Origin: Heliocidaris tuberculata
Lineage: Eukaryota > Echinodermata > Echinoidea > Camarodonta > Echinometridae
DNA length: 64,000 nt
Reading direction: 5' to 3'
Assembly (NCBI GenBank): GCA_025618425.1
Contig: CM046836.1
Span: 18,825,243-18,889,242 of the forward strand
This document shows, piece by piece, positions 36,015-48,229 of this stretch (position 1 is its first letter; each line of letters starts with the position of its first letter). The notes below the pieces were generated by a model. The model had not been told where the DNA came from. It saw only the letters and a program-made list of their open reading frames with translations, and searched no databases. A program made the translations under genes and the position numbers.

Positions 36015-36144
36015 AGGGGAGCGTTTCATCAAGTGTTTTGTCAGTGATTTTTACCGACAAATCACTCTCATCCAATCAGATGCAAGGATTTCAGTAGCTT
36101 ATAACAGTTGTCGCACTGACAAAACACTTGATGAAACGCTCCCT
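36015..36144. mobile_element. Short inverted-repeat MITE
   Basis: 130 bp with inverted ends ggggagcgtttcatcaagtg and cacttgatgaaacgctccc. Termini and interior relate it to the 11,312 and 37,114 elements and to the larger 43,501-45,007 element. Confidence 0.7.
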
Positions 36145-36459
36145 AGAGCATTTGCTGGAGCAAAGTGACATACAACCGATTTCCAGGTTCAGGCAGAGCT
36201 CAGCAAGACTTTGATTTTCATCAGGTAAACTACAACCTTTTCATTTGATTTCTAACATATGGAAAGTTTTTATTGGACTTGCTCGATGGCATATATTTTA
36301 CATACGCATGCATGAAATGTACTATCATATAACATAATCCAGTCACATGTTATAGGTGCTCCAACATATTTTCCTGCACCAGTTGCTCTAGATATGCTTT
36401 ATATCATCAAAGATAATTACAGGGTTAGGATTACGGTTGCAGCTGTACATGCACATGTA

Positions 36460-36953
36460 CAGTCATGGATTGTATTACCGAACAGCACTGTATTACCGAA
36501 CGCGTACAGTTAAGCGCCTAAAATGGCTTTCATACGCGTGGGACTACGCGTATGTTCTTCACACTATTGAAACAAAGAACACGGGGTAGAAGATCATAAA
36601 ATGAGGCAAAAAAATATAAGTAATATCTTAGGAACTGCTCTCTGGTCACCCCCAGTCATCACCCCGTTGGCCCCAAATCGGGGTAGGTTGTGTGTCTTTT
36701 TCCCATGGGGGAACACGTTCGGTAATGCAATACCTTTTTCAAGGGACCAAAACGCCGCGTCGTTGGGAAGGGGTTTGCTCGGAAGGGAATATCGTATTAG
36801 GTCTACGTTGTCTTTTTCAAATTCCACCAACTTCTTTTCTGTAGGACTTTAAGCATTCATTATTTAAGTTTGACAGATATTCATTTGATATCTTATTTGC
36901 TATGGTTGATTTTCTGAAAAGTGTTCAATAATAGGATCCACCTCCATACATGT
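36460..36953 (-). repeat. Dispersed repeat R1, copy 2
   Basis: Reverse-oriented copy, somewhat longer than the other two because of extra sequence near 36,590-36,700. It shares the cgcgtatg hairpin and the cccttcccaacgacgcggcg block. Confidence 0.7.
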
Positions 36954-37113
36954 AGGTCTTAGGATAGGTAGAGGGAGGGCTAGGTAAAGTATTTGGTCCA
37001 GGGTTGCAGTTTAGAATTCGGTTAGCATACAAAATTGACACCAAAGCAAGTGTCGCCGAAGCAAGTGTCGTACAACCGTGTTATGAACCATTCCTCAGGT
37101 CATTGGCACCTGG

Positions 37114-37263
37114 GCCCCCGTTTCATAAAACTTGTTATCAGTATACAACTGCCACATTTCTAAGACAAATTTGCTCTCAGCCAATCAGATGCAAGAATTT
37201 CAGTAGCTTATAACAGTTATTGCAACTTGTTGTTGATAATAAGTTTTATGAAACAGGGCCCTG
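37114..37263. mobile_element. Short inverted-repeat MITE, family T
   Basis: ~150 bp with inverted ends gtttcataaaacttgttatc and its inverse; the interior (cagccaatcagatgcaagaa) matches the reverse strand of 11,312-11,462. Confidence 0.68.
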
Positions 37264-37781
37264 GTATAACTTGCGATACAAAAGAAGAGACACTCATACA
37301 TAATGCAAATTTGATACATATATTTACTGGTAACTTTTCTCACTTTCACTATACAATTAATGTCTATATAAATGGCTTACATAAAATGAATCTGCGCTTC
37401 TAAATAAACAAGAGGAGCAGAGAGCTCAATGACTTGGTTTTGATATCCAAAAAATGGTTTCTTCCAAAAGTTTCAATGGTATATAAAAACTGAATTATTT
37501 GGCTTTTGGGCAAAATTCCATACATTTAATTCCCTTTGCATAAACATACACTTAAAAAACTTCTGAGTAAACTACGAAATTTGAGCAAATTTTGTTGACT
37601 GATTCACAATACTTCAGTCTGTATTTACCTACCATACTCTCATGCTAATACTTCAAATTAAGAGGTACAATGTCGACTTGGGTTGACAATTTAAATCTAT
37701 ATTTTACCTAATGATGAAGTAACCAACTTACCCTTACATAAACAAGAGCATCAGTGAAGTCAAAAATTTGTTCGTGACTGA

Positions 37782-37814
<33 letters not shown>

Positions 37815-40800
37815 CTACATTGTACCTCTATGTCCAGTAGTCAAATGGACACAGAAATTAATAAATGTTGTATGTCAGATCAAACTAAAATTTGCACATA
37901 TGTATCACAGAATCAAGCAAATTGTTGGTCAAAACAATTTTCAGGTAGAATTTTTATCAAATAAATAGCAGCAAGCATCACACAATACTTCTGAACAAAA
38001 TATACTGGAGATAAAGACTCTGAATATTATGTCGATAAACATGTCACCGTCACCTCTTGCTATTTTAATGACATACGTATATTTTGATGTACATGTATGC
38101 TATCATAGTTTTAGATGCTAGATATTCAGAAAGAGCAAATGGCATTATTTGGTAAGGTAGACCAATCATTTTTTTTTCTTTTAAGTCTCCATGTGGTCCT
38201 ATTTTGGTATCCCCTGTTCAAAGTATCAGCTTTGAATATTACTTCTGTACAGAGATGTCGCCAGTTTTAATAAAGAAACTGCTCTCTGCATGGCAGTAAA
38301 TATGTCTTGTGAGAAAAATAGTCAACAAACTCACATAAAATTTGGCACTCACTATTTAGCTTGGAGATGAATCTGCGTGGACTGGGCATTCATCAATTTT
38401 TTCTTTATGGTCTCCTTTAGTTTGGGGGAATAATCTCAAGTCCTGCAATGACTTACTCTTTTCTTTTTTTCTTTCTTGATTGGTCCCCTTTGAAGTCAGC
38501 AAAATAAGTAAACTATCAATCATATTATACAATTTTTTAGGGCATAAATATAGGACTTCTTTTCATAAAATTTGACTTATCTTATTCCCAATGTACATTA
38601 AATCAAAGACTATTAAAATGGGTGAGTTAATTCACTCACTTATAGAGTGACAGGCATCAACCTTTCCAATCCATACATATTACAATAATTCTGTACTAAA
38701 GGAAATGACTGAACAAAATTCATGCCATCATAAAGTTGACTCTTCATTTTATCTACAACGAACATTAATAACTTTTTAAAAGAATCATATCAAATTTTTT
38801 GCAGAATTGGTGTAATTTGCATGGGATGGATAACTTGAAATGTCGCACTCCATAGATGACTGGACTGTATTTACACTCAGCCCATCATCAAATAATGCAT
38901 GAAAAATTGCAAGACGAACAATGAATTCATCCAAACAAAGTTTTCAAAAATTTAGATGGGAAGTGTATGAAAGAGGGCGGTATAGAGTGTGAGTGAGTGA
39001 GGCAAATGCTATATAACTACCTGTGACTTTGTAAATACAGTGCAATGTAATGGTGTCATATCATTTGTTTATTTAACACTTTAAAAAAACAGAATTGGAA
39101 GCTGTCTCTGTTTGTTTAATATACACAACTGATTTAAACTAACTCTTTTAAGAGCAAACAACCAATTCCATTGGTGCAAATTTTTTATTTAAATTCATCA
39201 CCTGAATGTATTCATTTCACCTTCACTTTACAGACAAATCTTCAATAGCCAATGAAAATTGATTTTAACTTAAATCCTTACACTGACTAACAAATCCAGG
39301 TTAAAACTATACATATTGTAAATAGGATCTACACGTTGAAATACATAAGAAAATATGCATGAAAAAGGAGGAGATAAAAGAGAAATCATCATGTGCGTTT
39401 ATACCACAGAAGACTATCAATTAACGGAAGGGAAGTAATGATTTTTTTATTTGATATTAATTACATAAATGAAAAAAAATACTGATGAATTTCAATAACC
39501 CTTCCACCATATTCACCATTGGCATTCAAACAAGATACAACTAGTTAACATAGAGTATGTAAGATCGGTATGAACATTGTATTGTTCTGAAAGTATATAC
39601 CCAGCTACTAGAACTACACCAGCCACCTAAACACAGTCATGAAGCATCAAGAATATTACAGAAATTCACAAAAATAAAAAGATTTGCATATATATGTATA
39701 AAGACTTTTGTACATTTCTGATGCTTGGATGAATCACAAGAAAATCAGCAAATTTTTCTTTGATCACTTTTTGCAGAGGAACAAGACACAATGTTGGCAC
39801 TAACAGTAGATGTTCCTGTCATCCAGAAGTGTTTTAACTGTCTCTCACCCATGATTTGACCGATCAAAGATAGTCGCAATTACAGCGTCGAGTCATTAGA
39901 CAGGACCTACTGTGCATGTACTCTGCACCATCTTTGAAAGTCAAGTAGCCAACCAGCAACTGTAGAATGAAGATCGCTTTATTTTTCATCCTCTTTCCTC
40001 CAAGAACTAATCTTGTTCTCTTGCCAAATCCACTACATGCAAAGATAACAAGTATATTCTTTTTGCCTTGTTTATGTGTATTAAACCAGAGGGGGGGGGG
40101 GGGGGGGGAAATACACTTGCTTCCTTGTTCACATAAAATAATCATGATCCACTTTAACTAAATATAGATTATTCCAAAGTGTCAAATATTGAAAACAGAT
40201 TGAAAAATAATTGCTTAATAAGGATGTACCCATCTAGAATAAATTAAATATGATTTTGATTGATTAATTTCAATTAACAAAACATCACTAATAACATTAA
40301 TTATATAGGCAAATATATGACTTTGACTGACAACATACATGTAATAATATAGTATAATAGCAATTCATTGTACATCTAGTTTTGAGAAGTTAGAGAGCAC
40401 TCTAAATTATTTGTTTATAATGTAAATGTACTATACTTTCAATACATAAACCTAATATGAACAGAGTGATTCTGATATCACTCTTGATGTATCTGTCTTG
40501 TTTACTGGTACACTGCAAATGTTCCTGATGAATATAAATGCATGAAGAGTTTTATACGATTGTTCCTGCCCACTAACTTCACTCCCACTAGACTAATAAC
40601 AAATGCGTGAAAAAAAAAGAAGAAAGTTATCACTAAGTGTTTTCTTGCACCATTATTTAATACCACTTTTACCAGGTCACATTAGACTGGAAATTTGTTG
40701 TTGACGTTTCAGGGCAAAATAAGCCATTCTGAAGTAGCTTTCCTCAAAATCAGTACAGGTATTTAGCTAACAGTGCAGACACACATGTATGTTGGTTCCA

Positions 40801-41980
40801 AACAAATGTCAAGTACCAATATTGATATTGTTACTATGCATATATATATTTTCATGAAACTTGGCCTTTTTACTCACAAGATCATTGAATTGTTAATGGC
40901 TTTTATCATAGAAAAACAATAATTCAAAACCGCAAGACAAGTAAAAATGTTGACATAACATATATACGGTTCTAAAAAAAAAAAAAAAAAGAATTGAAAT
41001 TACAATTTTACAGACAAATTATGAAACTAGACTTCCTCCTACATGCAGAGTACAATTAGTGACCCTTTTCATTTATCTACTGCAATATGACCTACGAAAA
41101 TAGTTTACAAAGATATTAAACCTACTTCTTAAACTGCTCTGTACTGTTAAAATCTATACATGTATGTCGCTAGAGCAGAAAAGATATTAACTGTCAACTT
41201 ATTATCCACATTTCCTCAGCATCACACTCGAAATGAAATTTGAATTTTATAATTATATAAAAAGAAACATTAACACAGTACAATTTGAGCTTGCAAACTT
41301 TGATTGGTATTTACAAACACTACAAACTATTTGATAAAGAATATATATTAATCATATAACCACTCATGAATCATATTATCTTTACTTGAACAACAATGCT
41401 AGTATTCACTATAGGACAATGAACTTGGCATGTAGTTTATGATATGTATGAGAAAAAAAACCAGCAAGTAGCATTGCTACGATGTCCATTCACATTTACC
41501 ATACGTTCTGGAGAAAGAGAAAAAAAGGAAGAGAATAATAAAAAACAAAAACAATGAAGGGTTGTACTCATCAAATGATGAATAAATGTCCCGTTAAGTT
41601 TGTCACCAGTCTGCAACATCAGTGCAAAAAAGAGGAGGCATTTCAAATTGACCTTCACATTAAGATTTTTTAACAGGTCAGTAATATAATGCTGGGATTT
41701 ATTCTATTTGTATCTTGATCTATTATAAGCAATTATAATTTCTTAAAACCTATCTCTGTGTGTTTTACCAAATTCAATATTGATATTTATATCTACTTAT
41801 GATTTTCTTGAGGTTACTGAAGTACCCTTTGTTTCTTTATCATAATTATTTCAAATATGTTGTACTTTCAACCATTTGCATATGACATGTGAATGGGAGC
41901 AAGGCTTCTTTCCTGATTTATTTTAAAGCTGTAATAACAGTGACTTACTTCTTGTAATACTCTTGACGATATTGGCAATG
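37264..41980 (-). other. Element-poor tract 3' of epsin
   Basis: 4.7 kb without any of the inverted-repeat families that crowd the rest of the window; only a (TA)n run at 37,782-37,811 and an 18-base poly(G) at 40,091-40,108. Several AATAAA hexamers lie on the minus strand, the first 60 nt after the epsin stop. It could be a long epsin 3' UTR; no exon is seen. Confidence 0.4.
40091..40108 (+). repeat. poly(G) tract, 18 bases
   Basis: An uninterrupted run of G in an otherwise AT-rich, element-poor tract. Confidence 0.9.
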
Positions 41981-42982
41981 CTACAGCAAGAAAGGATTGG
42001 TCTGTGCCTGCTGCTGGTCCGGCGGTAGACCACCACTTGAAGGTAGGAGAGGAGGTGGGAGGGTTGTGCCCCCACCCATGGCCAAACCACCACCCATACC
42101 CATTCCTCCTGCACCAAAGCCAGCATTGACATCCACAACGGGCTGGGCCCTCATCTGGTTGATGGTAGGGGCTGGCATCCTCTGCTGTTGGAAGGGGTTG
42201 TTGGCAGGTGCCAGACCAGGGCCAGTGGCTACAGGAGGTGGAGCAGATCCTAGTCCCATCATGAAAGGATTGGTTCCTTGCATGGACGGCTGTCCAACCG
42301 TCTCCCTTGTGGGGCCGATCAGGGATTCCAAGTTGACCAGTTTGGAGTTCTTGCCCAGGAAATCCTCTGGTTTCTTCTTGTCTGGAGTGCTTCCAAGTGC
42401 TTGGTCCATTCCCGTCATGTCAAATGCGTTGTTGTTGGAGGGCGGGATTGCCACAGGCGGCGAGAAAAACGTATCATCTATGCCAGATGCAGTGACTGCT
42501 GACTCGATGGGCTTCACCCTTAGTTTGTCGAATTCTGCATCAGGGTCTGGAGCAGCGCCACCACCATTCATAGACCAAGGGTCATTCTTGACTGGAACTG
42601 GAGCTGGGGCTGCTTCAGGAGCTGTAGAACCCCATGGGTCTGGTGGAGTTGACGCATCCACACCACCCCATGGGTCAGCTGGGGCTGCAGATGGAGCAGG
42701 AGCTGGGGGAGCACCCCATGGATCACTAGCTGGTGCAGCTGTAGATAAGGGTGGAGACGCGCCCCAGTCATTCGTGCCTTGTGGTGGTGGGTTTTTATGG
42801 GCTGGTGAGGAGTTCCTCCATGGATCATTGACAGTGATGCTCGATTGAGTATTGTTGAATGCTGGAGATGAAGAAGTTGGAGCAGGAGCACCCCAAGGGT
42901 CCTGTGGAGGAGTTGGGGACCATTTGGGTTCTGATGCCAGATTCAATAGAGTGGTGGCAGCTGGTTGGGGTCCAACAGCACT
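41981..42982 (-). CDS. EPN: Epsin exon 3: DPW/NPF tail
   Basis: One 1,002-nt exon for the Pro/Gly/Ala-rich tail. Six DPW motifs lie in the first half (for example PQDPWGAP, KNDPWSMN), then LVNLESLIGP as a clathrin-box-like site, then GTNPFMM, ANNPFQQ and the C-terminal QTNPFLL with TAG at 41981-41983. An AATAAA on this strand lies at 41917-41922, ~60 nt past the stop. The long open frame on the opposite strand is a compositional shadow of this GC-rich exon. Confidence 0.95.
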   Translation of the reverse strand, partial: SAVGPQPAATTLLNLASEPKWSPTPPQDPWGAPAPTSSSPAFNNTQSSITVNDPWRNSSPAHKNPPPQGTNDWGASPPLSTAAPASDPWGAPPAPAPSAAPADPWGGVDASTPPDPWGSTAPEAAPAPVPVKNDPWSMNGGGAAPDPDAEFDKLRVKPIESAVTASGIDDTFFSPPVAIPPSNNNAFDMTGMDQALGSTPDKKKPEDFLGKNSKLVNLESLIGPTRETVGQPSMQGTNPFMMGLGSAPPPVATGPGLAPANNPFQQQRMPAPTINQMRAQPVVDVNAGFGAGGMGMGGGLAMGGGTTLPPPLLPSSGGLPPDQQQAQTNPFLL

Positions 42983-45900
42983 CTAAGGAAAGAACAAGAA
43001 ATCATTACTCTGATTAACCCACACATACATGTATCATAACTTACACCACATTTATTTGTAAACGTCATATGAATAATTCAAACTCATTCATATTTCATCA
43101 TATTTGAATTACAAGCTTTGCTTTCCAAGGTTTCCTCCACAATACAGCTAGCATTCATTTAATTACCAATTACAGTGTAAATCTCATTTTGTTTTAAAAC
43201 CGAATTTATGTGCCAGATTTCATTTTTAATGGTTTTTCTATATGTTCATAATGATTTTTGTAAACTGAAAGTCTTTGTAAATTATTTGCTGTTATTGTGG
43301 AAGTAAATGAAATGAAATGAAATGAAATCATATTTTAAATGCCTTGAAATAGTGTAAATGTATGAGGAAATATTTTCGAACTCATAATGTGCATTATCCA
43401 ACTTTACTACTTACAACAAAAGCAAGAGCAAGAGGCTGCCATGGAAATCTATGCAACTATAACACCAAACTCTTAATCTCTTGATTTGAATAGGAAACAA
43501 GGGGTCGTTTCATCAAATCAACTCCATGACAGTCATAACTTTGTCGGCGATCTACAGAAATGTCATGGACTTGACAAGCTGTTTCACGAAGACATGATAA
43601 ACGACAACTCAATGATATCGATACTCATCGGCAAAAAAAACATAGTCTATATCACAGTCCATTGGATTTATCGTCAATTACCCAAACAGACTTCGAGGCT
43701 CAGTTTTCCCTAAACTGTTCCAAAATGTTGAAAATGGCAGCGAAAATTAATATTGATGATACTAAAATCCCTTTTACATGAAAAAATGTGTTACTTATGG
43801 CATCTTAGAATTTATAACATTGAGAAAAATTGAGGATGCTTTTGCGATGTACGAATCTAGATTTGTAAATAAGAGGATACCGTCATTGACTATTATGGAA
43901 AGAAAACCCAAATCGTGTACACTTTAGAGGAAATGATTAAATTAAGATATTTTATGACCTAATTCTTAAAGTGATTGATTAACTTTGTGAAAAATTGTAA
44001 AATCAGCTCAAATGCCAGTGAATTGTGTGCAGTCCTCTACTACATATATAATTAAGGATATGTGAAAGTATGAGAGAAAATGGAACCCGTTTACTATCCT
44101 AAAAAAGAGAAAATCGCGATCAATCGCTTGCACAAGTCGCTCGGCTTCTTCGCTGCGCTGCAGTCACAAACACCAAGCACCAGCGCTTGGCGATTTCAGA
44201 GCGGGTTTCCAGCCCGTACGGTATTCTGTGATAGAGCGAGGTATGCCAACCGTAAGAGTTCTTTAGGGTTCGGTGGTACTCTATCCCGACATCAATGTTC
44301 AATCGTAAATACCTTGATATATAAACGACCGATCAGCTTATAAAACTAAGGCGATTCCTGTCTGAGCTAAAGGTTTGCAATTATGATTACAGCATTAGCT
44401 GGAACAGTGATTTTTTTTTTTCAATCCTGGGCAAAGTTAATCAATGCGTTTAATATTCAAGTTATAAAAAATACATTTGATATTATTTATATCAAAGCAT
44501 TGCGTGAAAAGGGAGAAATATAAGGAAAATACATACATGATAAATTGTCGTCGTTTAACTTGGTCTGTATATACAGACTGTTTCGTTTTAGACGCTTTTC
44601 CTATGGTATACCGATGTGGGTATTTTTAATATTAATCTCATTTACTTGTTGGGGGGTCAAGGAGTCATAAGAACATATTGTCTGTCTGTAAAATATTATA
44701 ATAAAAACATTAGTAAAACTATTTGATAAAAAGAATGATAAAGAAATGTGCTTGGAGATCAGGAAGTAATTTTCTCTTAACTTACATTTTTCATTTTTTC
44801 GCAGCCCATAGACTAACTAAAAGCTGGCTTGTGATGGCATTCTAAAAAGATATATGACAGGTTTGGAGTACCGACAAGTCACTTGTCAGGGAAGCTGTCG
44901 CTGACCTTCGCAAATACGGCTTTGTGAAACAGTTAGTGGACACGTTGAGCGACAGCGTTGAGATGTCGCTAATCTTGTCGTTATGACGGTTTGATGAAAC
45001 GATCCCCAAGTATTTTAACCCTTTCAGGACAGGAATTATTTAAGGAGCAAATTGATCACATTTTGTTCTTCAAATTGGCAACAATTATATTTTCTTTTAG
45101 TGCTACATGGTTTTAATAAGGTGCAATGTGTTTGAAAACAATATACATCGTTAGGAATTTTGTTGAAAAGTTGAAAATATTGTCAATTTTTAGAAAAAAC
45201 AATGATTTTGAATCTCTCAAGTTGTTGCCAATTTAAGGAATTGAAAGCTTATTCTTGTTTTTAAAATTCCTGGCATCACATGCAATATGGTCATGTAACA
45301 AAAATGAACATAGTGTGTGCAGAAGTTTTTGCTCTTTCTACTCATGCATCTGGTATAATTTTTAGAGCTCTGAATCAAAACTTATTGAGCCAAACCGCAA
45401 AATGTGGTAAATTGTCTCAAAAGGGTTAATGAAAGTCAGGTTAATGTAGCTAAATACCGATAACATGATTTATTTTGCACCAGTAAAAAAATTATAAAAT
45501 TTCCTTAAAATGGTTGCAACAATAATTATGAAAGTTCTTTTTTTTTGCCAAAAAAAGAAAAAAAAAGAATTGAATAGTGAATACTGGATAATGTAAGGAA
45601 TTTCTAGTCTGAATCTTAGTCCAAATATTTGTGAGAGGGAGGGTTCAACATCAAAGATCCTGACATAACAAAAATATTAGAATTCATACTACAATCAATA
45701 AACAATATCTTTAACATTTTACTGACATAGCTATTATTGTACCTCATTCCAGGTTATCTCCAATTTACAAGTTGCAAGTCACATCTAAGTACATTTCCAA
45801 ACTCACTTGACTGACTGGATTCCCTTCCTTGCTTTCATCTAGTGCCATTTTTAATCTAATGTCGTCGCTCCGGACCTCTTTCTCCTTCTGCTCGGCCTCT

Positions 45901-47409
45901 TCTCGACTCATGGCTAGCGCCAGCTGGAGTTGTAGTTCTTCTTCACCGCTAGTCTGGGGACGAGCCTGCTCTATATCAGTGGACAGGGATCTGGGGGGTG
46001 TCGCTGATGTAGTGTTAGCTGCATCTGAAAGTAATCAAAGTTATCAAACCAAGGTAACTAATTGTAGACTTTTGTAGAATGGTTGTACACTTTGAGTTCT
46101 ACATGTAGTAATGGGATTCCATTTCAGGAGGAACTGGCTCAAAGTAATTCTGAATTCACCGTGCAGTAGGTGGGTTATTCAGACAACAAAATATAATCAA
46201 ACTAACAGAAATTTGCTGGAAAACATATTCACTAAAATGTGTAATTCACAAGTGCACATTATGAGATGAGGTGTTCTGCTCTCTGACATATTAATTGGGT
46301 TTTTACGACCTATGGAGGTTTCGTGTTTCTTTCACTTGACTCTCAATCCAAGGGTTGAGGTTTTGAATCTCAGCCAGGCACTAACGTCTTTTGGCAAGAC
46401 ATTAATCCACATTTGCCACTCTCCACCCAGGTGTTAAATGAATACCTGGCAGGATATTTTTCCTTGAAATGCACTGTGTGCTGATTACGGCTGCTGAAGC
46501 TTAAGCCAGGGTAATAAAATCCAAAAGCCTTTGGAAGCGCATAGGGACGTTATATCATAATCTGATATGCGCTTTACAAGAACGGTTTATTATAATTTAT
46601 TATCATTATTATTATTATTATGCCAGACAATAACTCCTCAGCTGTCAATGTCCTACACGAACATCATTGTTAACTTCAACCCTGGATGCAACACTATAAA
46701 TTATCTAAAGGCTAAACCCTATAAACTCTAAACAATAACCTTATCCCAATCACAACTCTATTCCTACATCTATGACAAAATACAGCCTGGAGAAAATATC
46801 ATCAGAGCATATATGCCAGATCACCATTAACTGCTTTAGGAACAGCCTAAAACCACTCCTACACTTACTCTCAGACTGGTTACTGTCAAGGCTGGACTCC
46901 AAATCTGTCTTGCCCACAGTTGAGGTTGAGCTTCCAACACCCTGCGAGGCCTGTGCAAATCTCTCCTGTGCCTTGAGAGCCCTCACTCTCTCCTGCTTCA
47001 GCCGGTCATCATCCTTGAGAAGAGCCACAAGTGACTTTGACTTCTCGCGAACGTTAAGTCCCATGTCTTTCCCATCCTTATCAAAGAACTCAAAATCTTT
47101 CAGGGTCTGGATGGCAAATATATTTTCACGACACTGCTGGGCAACTCGTTCTGACCCTGTCTTGATGATGTACTCCAGGAGGACTAATGACTTGTAAACG
47201 TGCCTCCAGTTCTTCCCATGGTCATTGAGCCTTTTCCAGATCATACTCATGATGTCCGAGAATGCCATCACGTTGTATGTGAGGTGCGCAATCTCTGACA
47301 TGAGTGAACTCGAAGGCCCCCAAGGGTCATTTGAGGTGGCATCTCGAACTTTGACTTGGGCATCTGTATAATTGTGTACAATGTTCTTTAGGGTGCGTCT
47401 TGTAGCCAT
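41981..47409 (-). CDS. EPN: Epsin, complete coding region
   Basis: Three coding exons (46869-47409, 45807-46024, 41981-42982) join in frame to 586 residues, close to vertebrate epsins. Residues 1 to about 155 are an ENTH domain (KNIVHNY, SNDPWGPSSSLMSEIA, IKTGSERVAQQC), which in this family binds PI(4,5)P2 and bends the plasma membrane through an N-terminal amphipathic helix. Two ubiquitin-interacting motifs follow (EEELQLQLALAMSREEAE at 208-225; about 232-248). The disordered tail has six DPW motifs (AP-2 ear binding), a clathrin-box-like LVNLESL, and three NPF motifs (EH-domain binding), the last in the terminal TNPFLL. The role is a clathrin endocytosis adaptor for ubiquitinated cargo, including Notch-ligand signalling in animals. 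As there is one complete copy here, I cannot say which vertebrate paralogue is closest. Confidence 0.96.
43501..45007. mobile_element. 1.5-kb TIR element in epsin intron
   Basis: Ends ggggtcgtttcatcaaa and tttgatgaaacgatcccc are inverted, and similarity continues ~90 bp inward (cgacaa, gctgtttcac motifs). The middle includes a GC-rich block at 44,110-44,300. No transposase is recognised, so it is non-autonomous. Confidence 0.65.
44110..44300. other. GC-rich, hairpin-prone block
   Basis: Sharp rise in GC inside the AT-rich 1.5-kb element. Self-complementary pairs include gatagag / ctctatc around an accg / cggt inner stem (44,231-44,285) and ccagcgcttgg. Open frames exist on both strands (87 and 60 codons), which is expected for GC-rich sequence. 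It could be a captured RNA-gene or host fragment. Confidence 0.3.
45015..45429 (-). mobile_element. piggyBac-like MITE, family P copy 4
   Basis: 415 bp with TTAA at both ends, in reverse orientation. It lies in the epsin intron, 7 bp from the end of the 43501-45007 element. Confidence 0.75.
45807..46024 (-). CDS. EPN: Epsin exon 2: UIMs
   Basis: 218 nt, ttcag acceptor and gtgagt donor, phase 0 at its 3' end. It encodes both ubiquitin-interacting motifs: acidic triplet plus LALAMS, and DDIRLKMALDESKEG. Confidence 0.95.
46310..46622 (+). mobile_element. tRNA-derived SINE
   Basis: A weak tRNA-like head (ggttgaggttttgaatctc as a decayed B box), a core (ttttggcaagacattaatcc, actctccacccaggtg), a 3' part with gggacgttatatcat and gcgctttacaagaac, and a final (ATT)n tail. 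Head-core-tail with a short tandem tail is typical of SINEs in marine animals. Epsin intron between exons 1 and 2. Confidence 0.65.
46869..47409 (-). CDS. EPN: Epsin exon 1: ENTH domain
   Basis: 541 nt from ATG at 47409 (MATRRTLKNIVHNYTDAQVK) through the whole ENTH domain to NQSE, with a gtaagt donor at 46868. Basic residues at positions 4, 5, 8 and 22 fall where epsins contact phosphoinositide. Having the whole domain in one exon is notable but not unusual in invertebrates. Confidence 0.96.
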
Positions 47410-47578
47410 TGTGATGGTTAGGAGTGCTAGTCCACTGGACCTTTGCTATTGCAATAACTTAATACCAGAGCAAGTCTGTCTTGGTTTGGCTCTTAGAGGC
47501 AAAAATTTGTACTTCACCAATATTTTACTGATCCAAACCACTCTGTGACACTGTCACCTCATCAATGCATCTGGTTAC
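47410..47578 (-). other. EPN: Probable 5' UTR of epsin
   Basis: Upstream of the ATG at 47409 the minus strand has a good acceptor (pyrimidine run, ttgcag) ending at 47579, which would start a UTR segment of ~169 nt. A donor-like gtatt near 49,336 next to GC-richer sequence could end a non-coding first exon. This is inference from splice-site appearance only. Confidence 0.4.
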
Positions 47579-47843
47579 CTGCAACAAGTAAAAGAAGAAA
47601 GGTTTTAATGACATCAAGGTATTTAATAAATTACTCAACCAAAAATGTAAGTTCCCACCTGACATTTTTCAATATAACTTGAGGAATATACATGTATGAT
47701 GAAATATGTTCATTAAAAAGGCAAAGTATGTAGAAATTTCTAATTTCTAATTATGTTTTCACAACAAAATTATGTTTTTTATTGAAGTTGGTAGTAGAAA
47801 TAAAATTGCACTTTGCATTTCATAATGCACCACAATGTGTATA

Positions 47844-48225
47844 TGTATGGTAGTGGATCCAGTGTCCGAACACTTTTTCAGAAAATCAACGATAGCAAAT
47901 AAAATATCAAACAAATATCTGTCCAAATTGCATAATGAATGCTCAAAGTCCTACAAAAAAAGAAGTTGATGGAATTTTAAAAAGACAACCTAGATTTAAT
48001 ACAATATTCCCTTCCGAGTGAACCCCTTCCCAACGACGCGGCGTTTTGGTCCCTTGAAAAAGGTACTGTATTTCCGAACGTGTGAAACCTATGGGAACAA
48101 GACACAACCTTTGTTTCAATAGTGTGGTTTTCATACGCGTAATCCCACGCGTATGAAAACCCATTTTAGGCGCTTAACTATACATGTTCGGTAATACAAT
48201 CTGTTCGGAATTACAATCCTTGACT
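47844..48225 (+). repeat. Dispersed repeat R1, copy 3
   Basis: Very similar to copy 1, so a recent spread is likely. It lies upstream of the epsin start codon in the probable 5' UTR intron. Confidence 0.7.
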
Positions 48226-48229
48226 ATAC

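Noticed and set aside
36594..36852. Overlapping frames on both strands
   Set aside because: Both lie in dispersed repeat R1, present three times in the window and closed in other copies.
41997..42848. 283-codon open frame on the plus strand
   Set aside because: It is antisense to the epsin tail exon, whose protein motifs and splice sites are decisive; the frame results from GC-rich composition.
44080..44343. An 87-codon gene, or a histone fragment
   Set aside because: Some stretches briefly resemble histone H3 or basic proteins, but no frame aligns and both strands are open; treated as a GC-rich element core.
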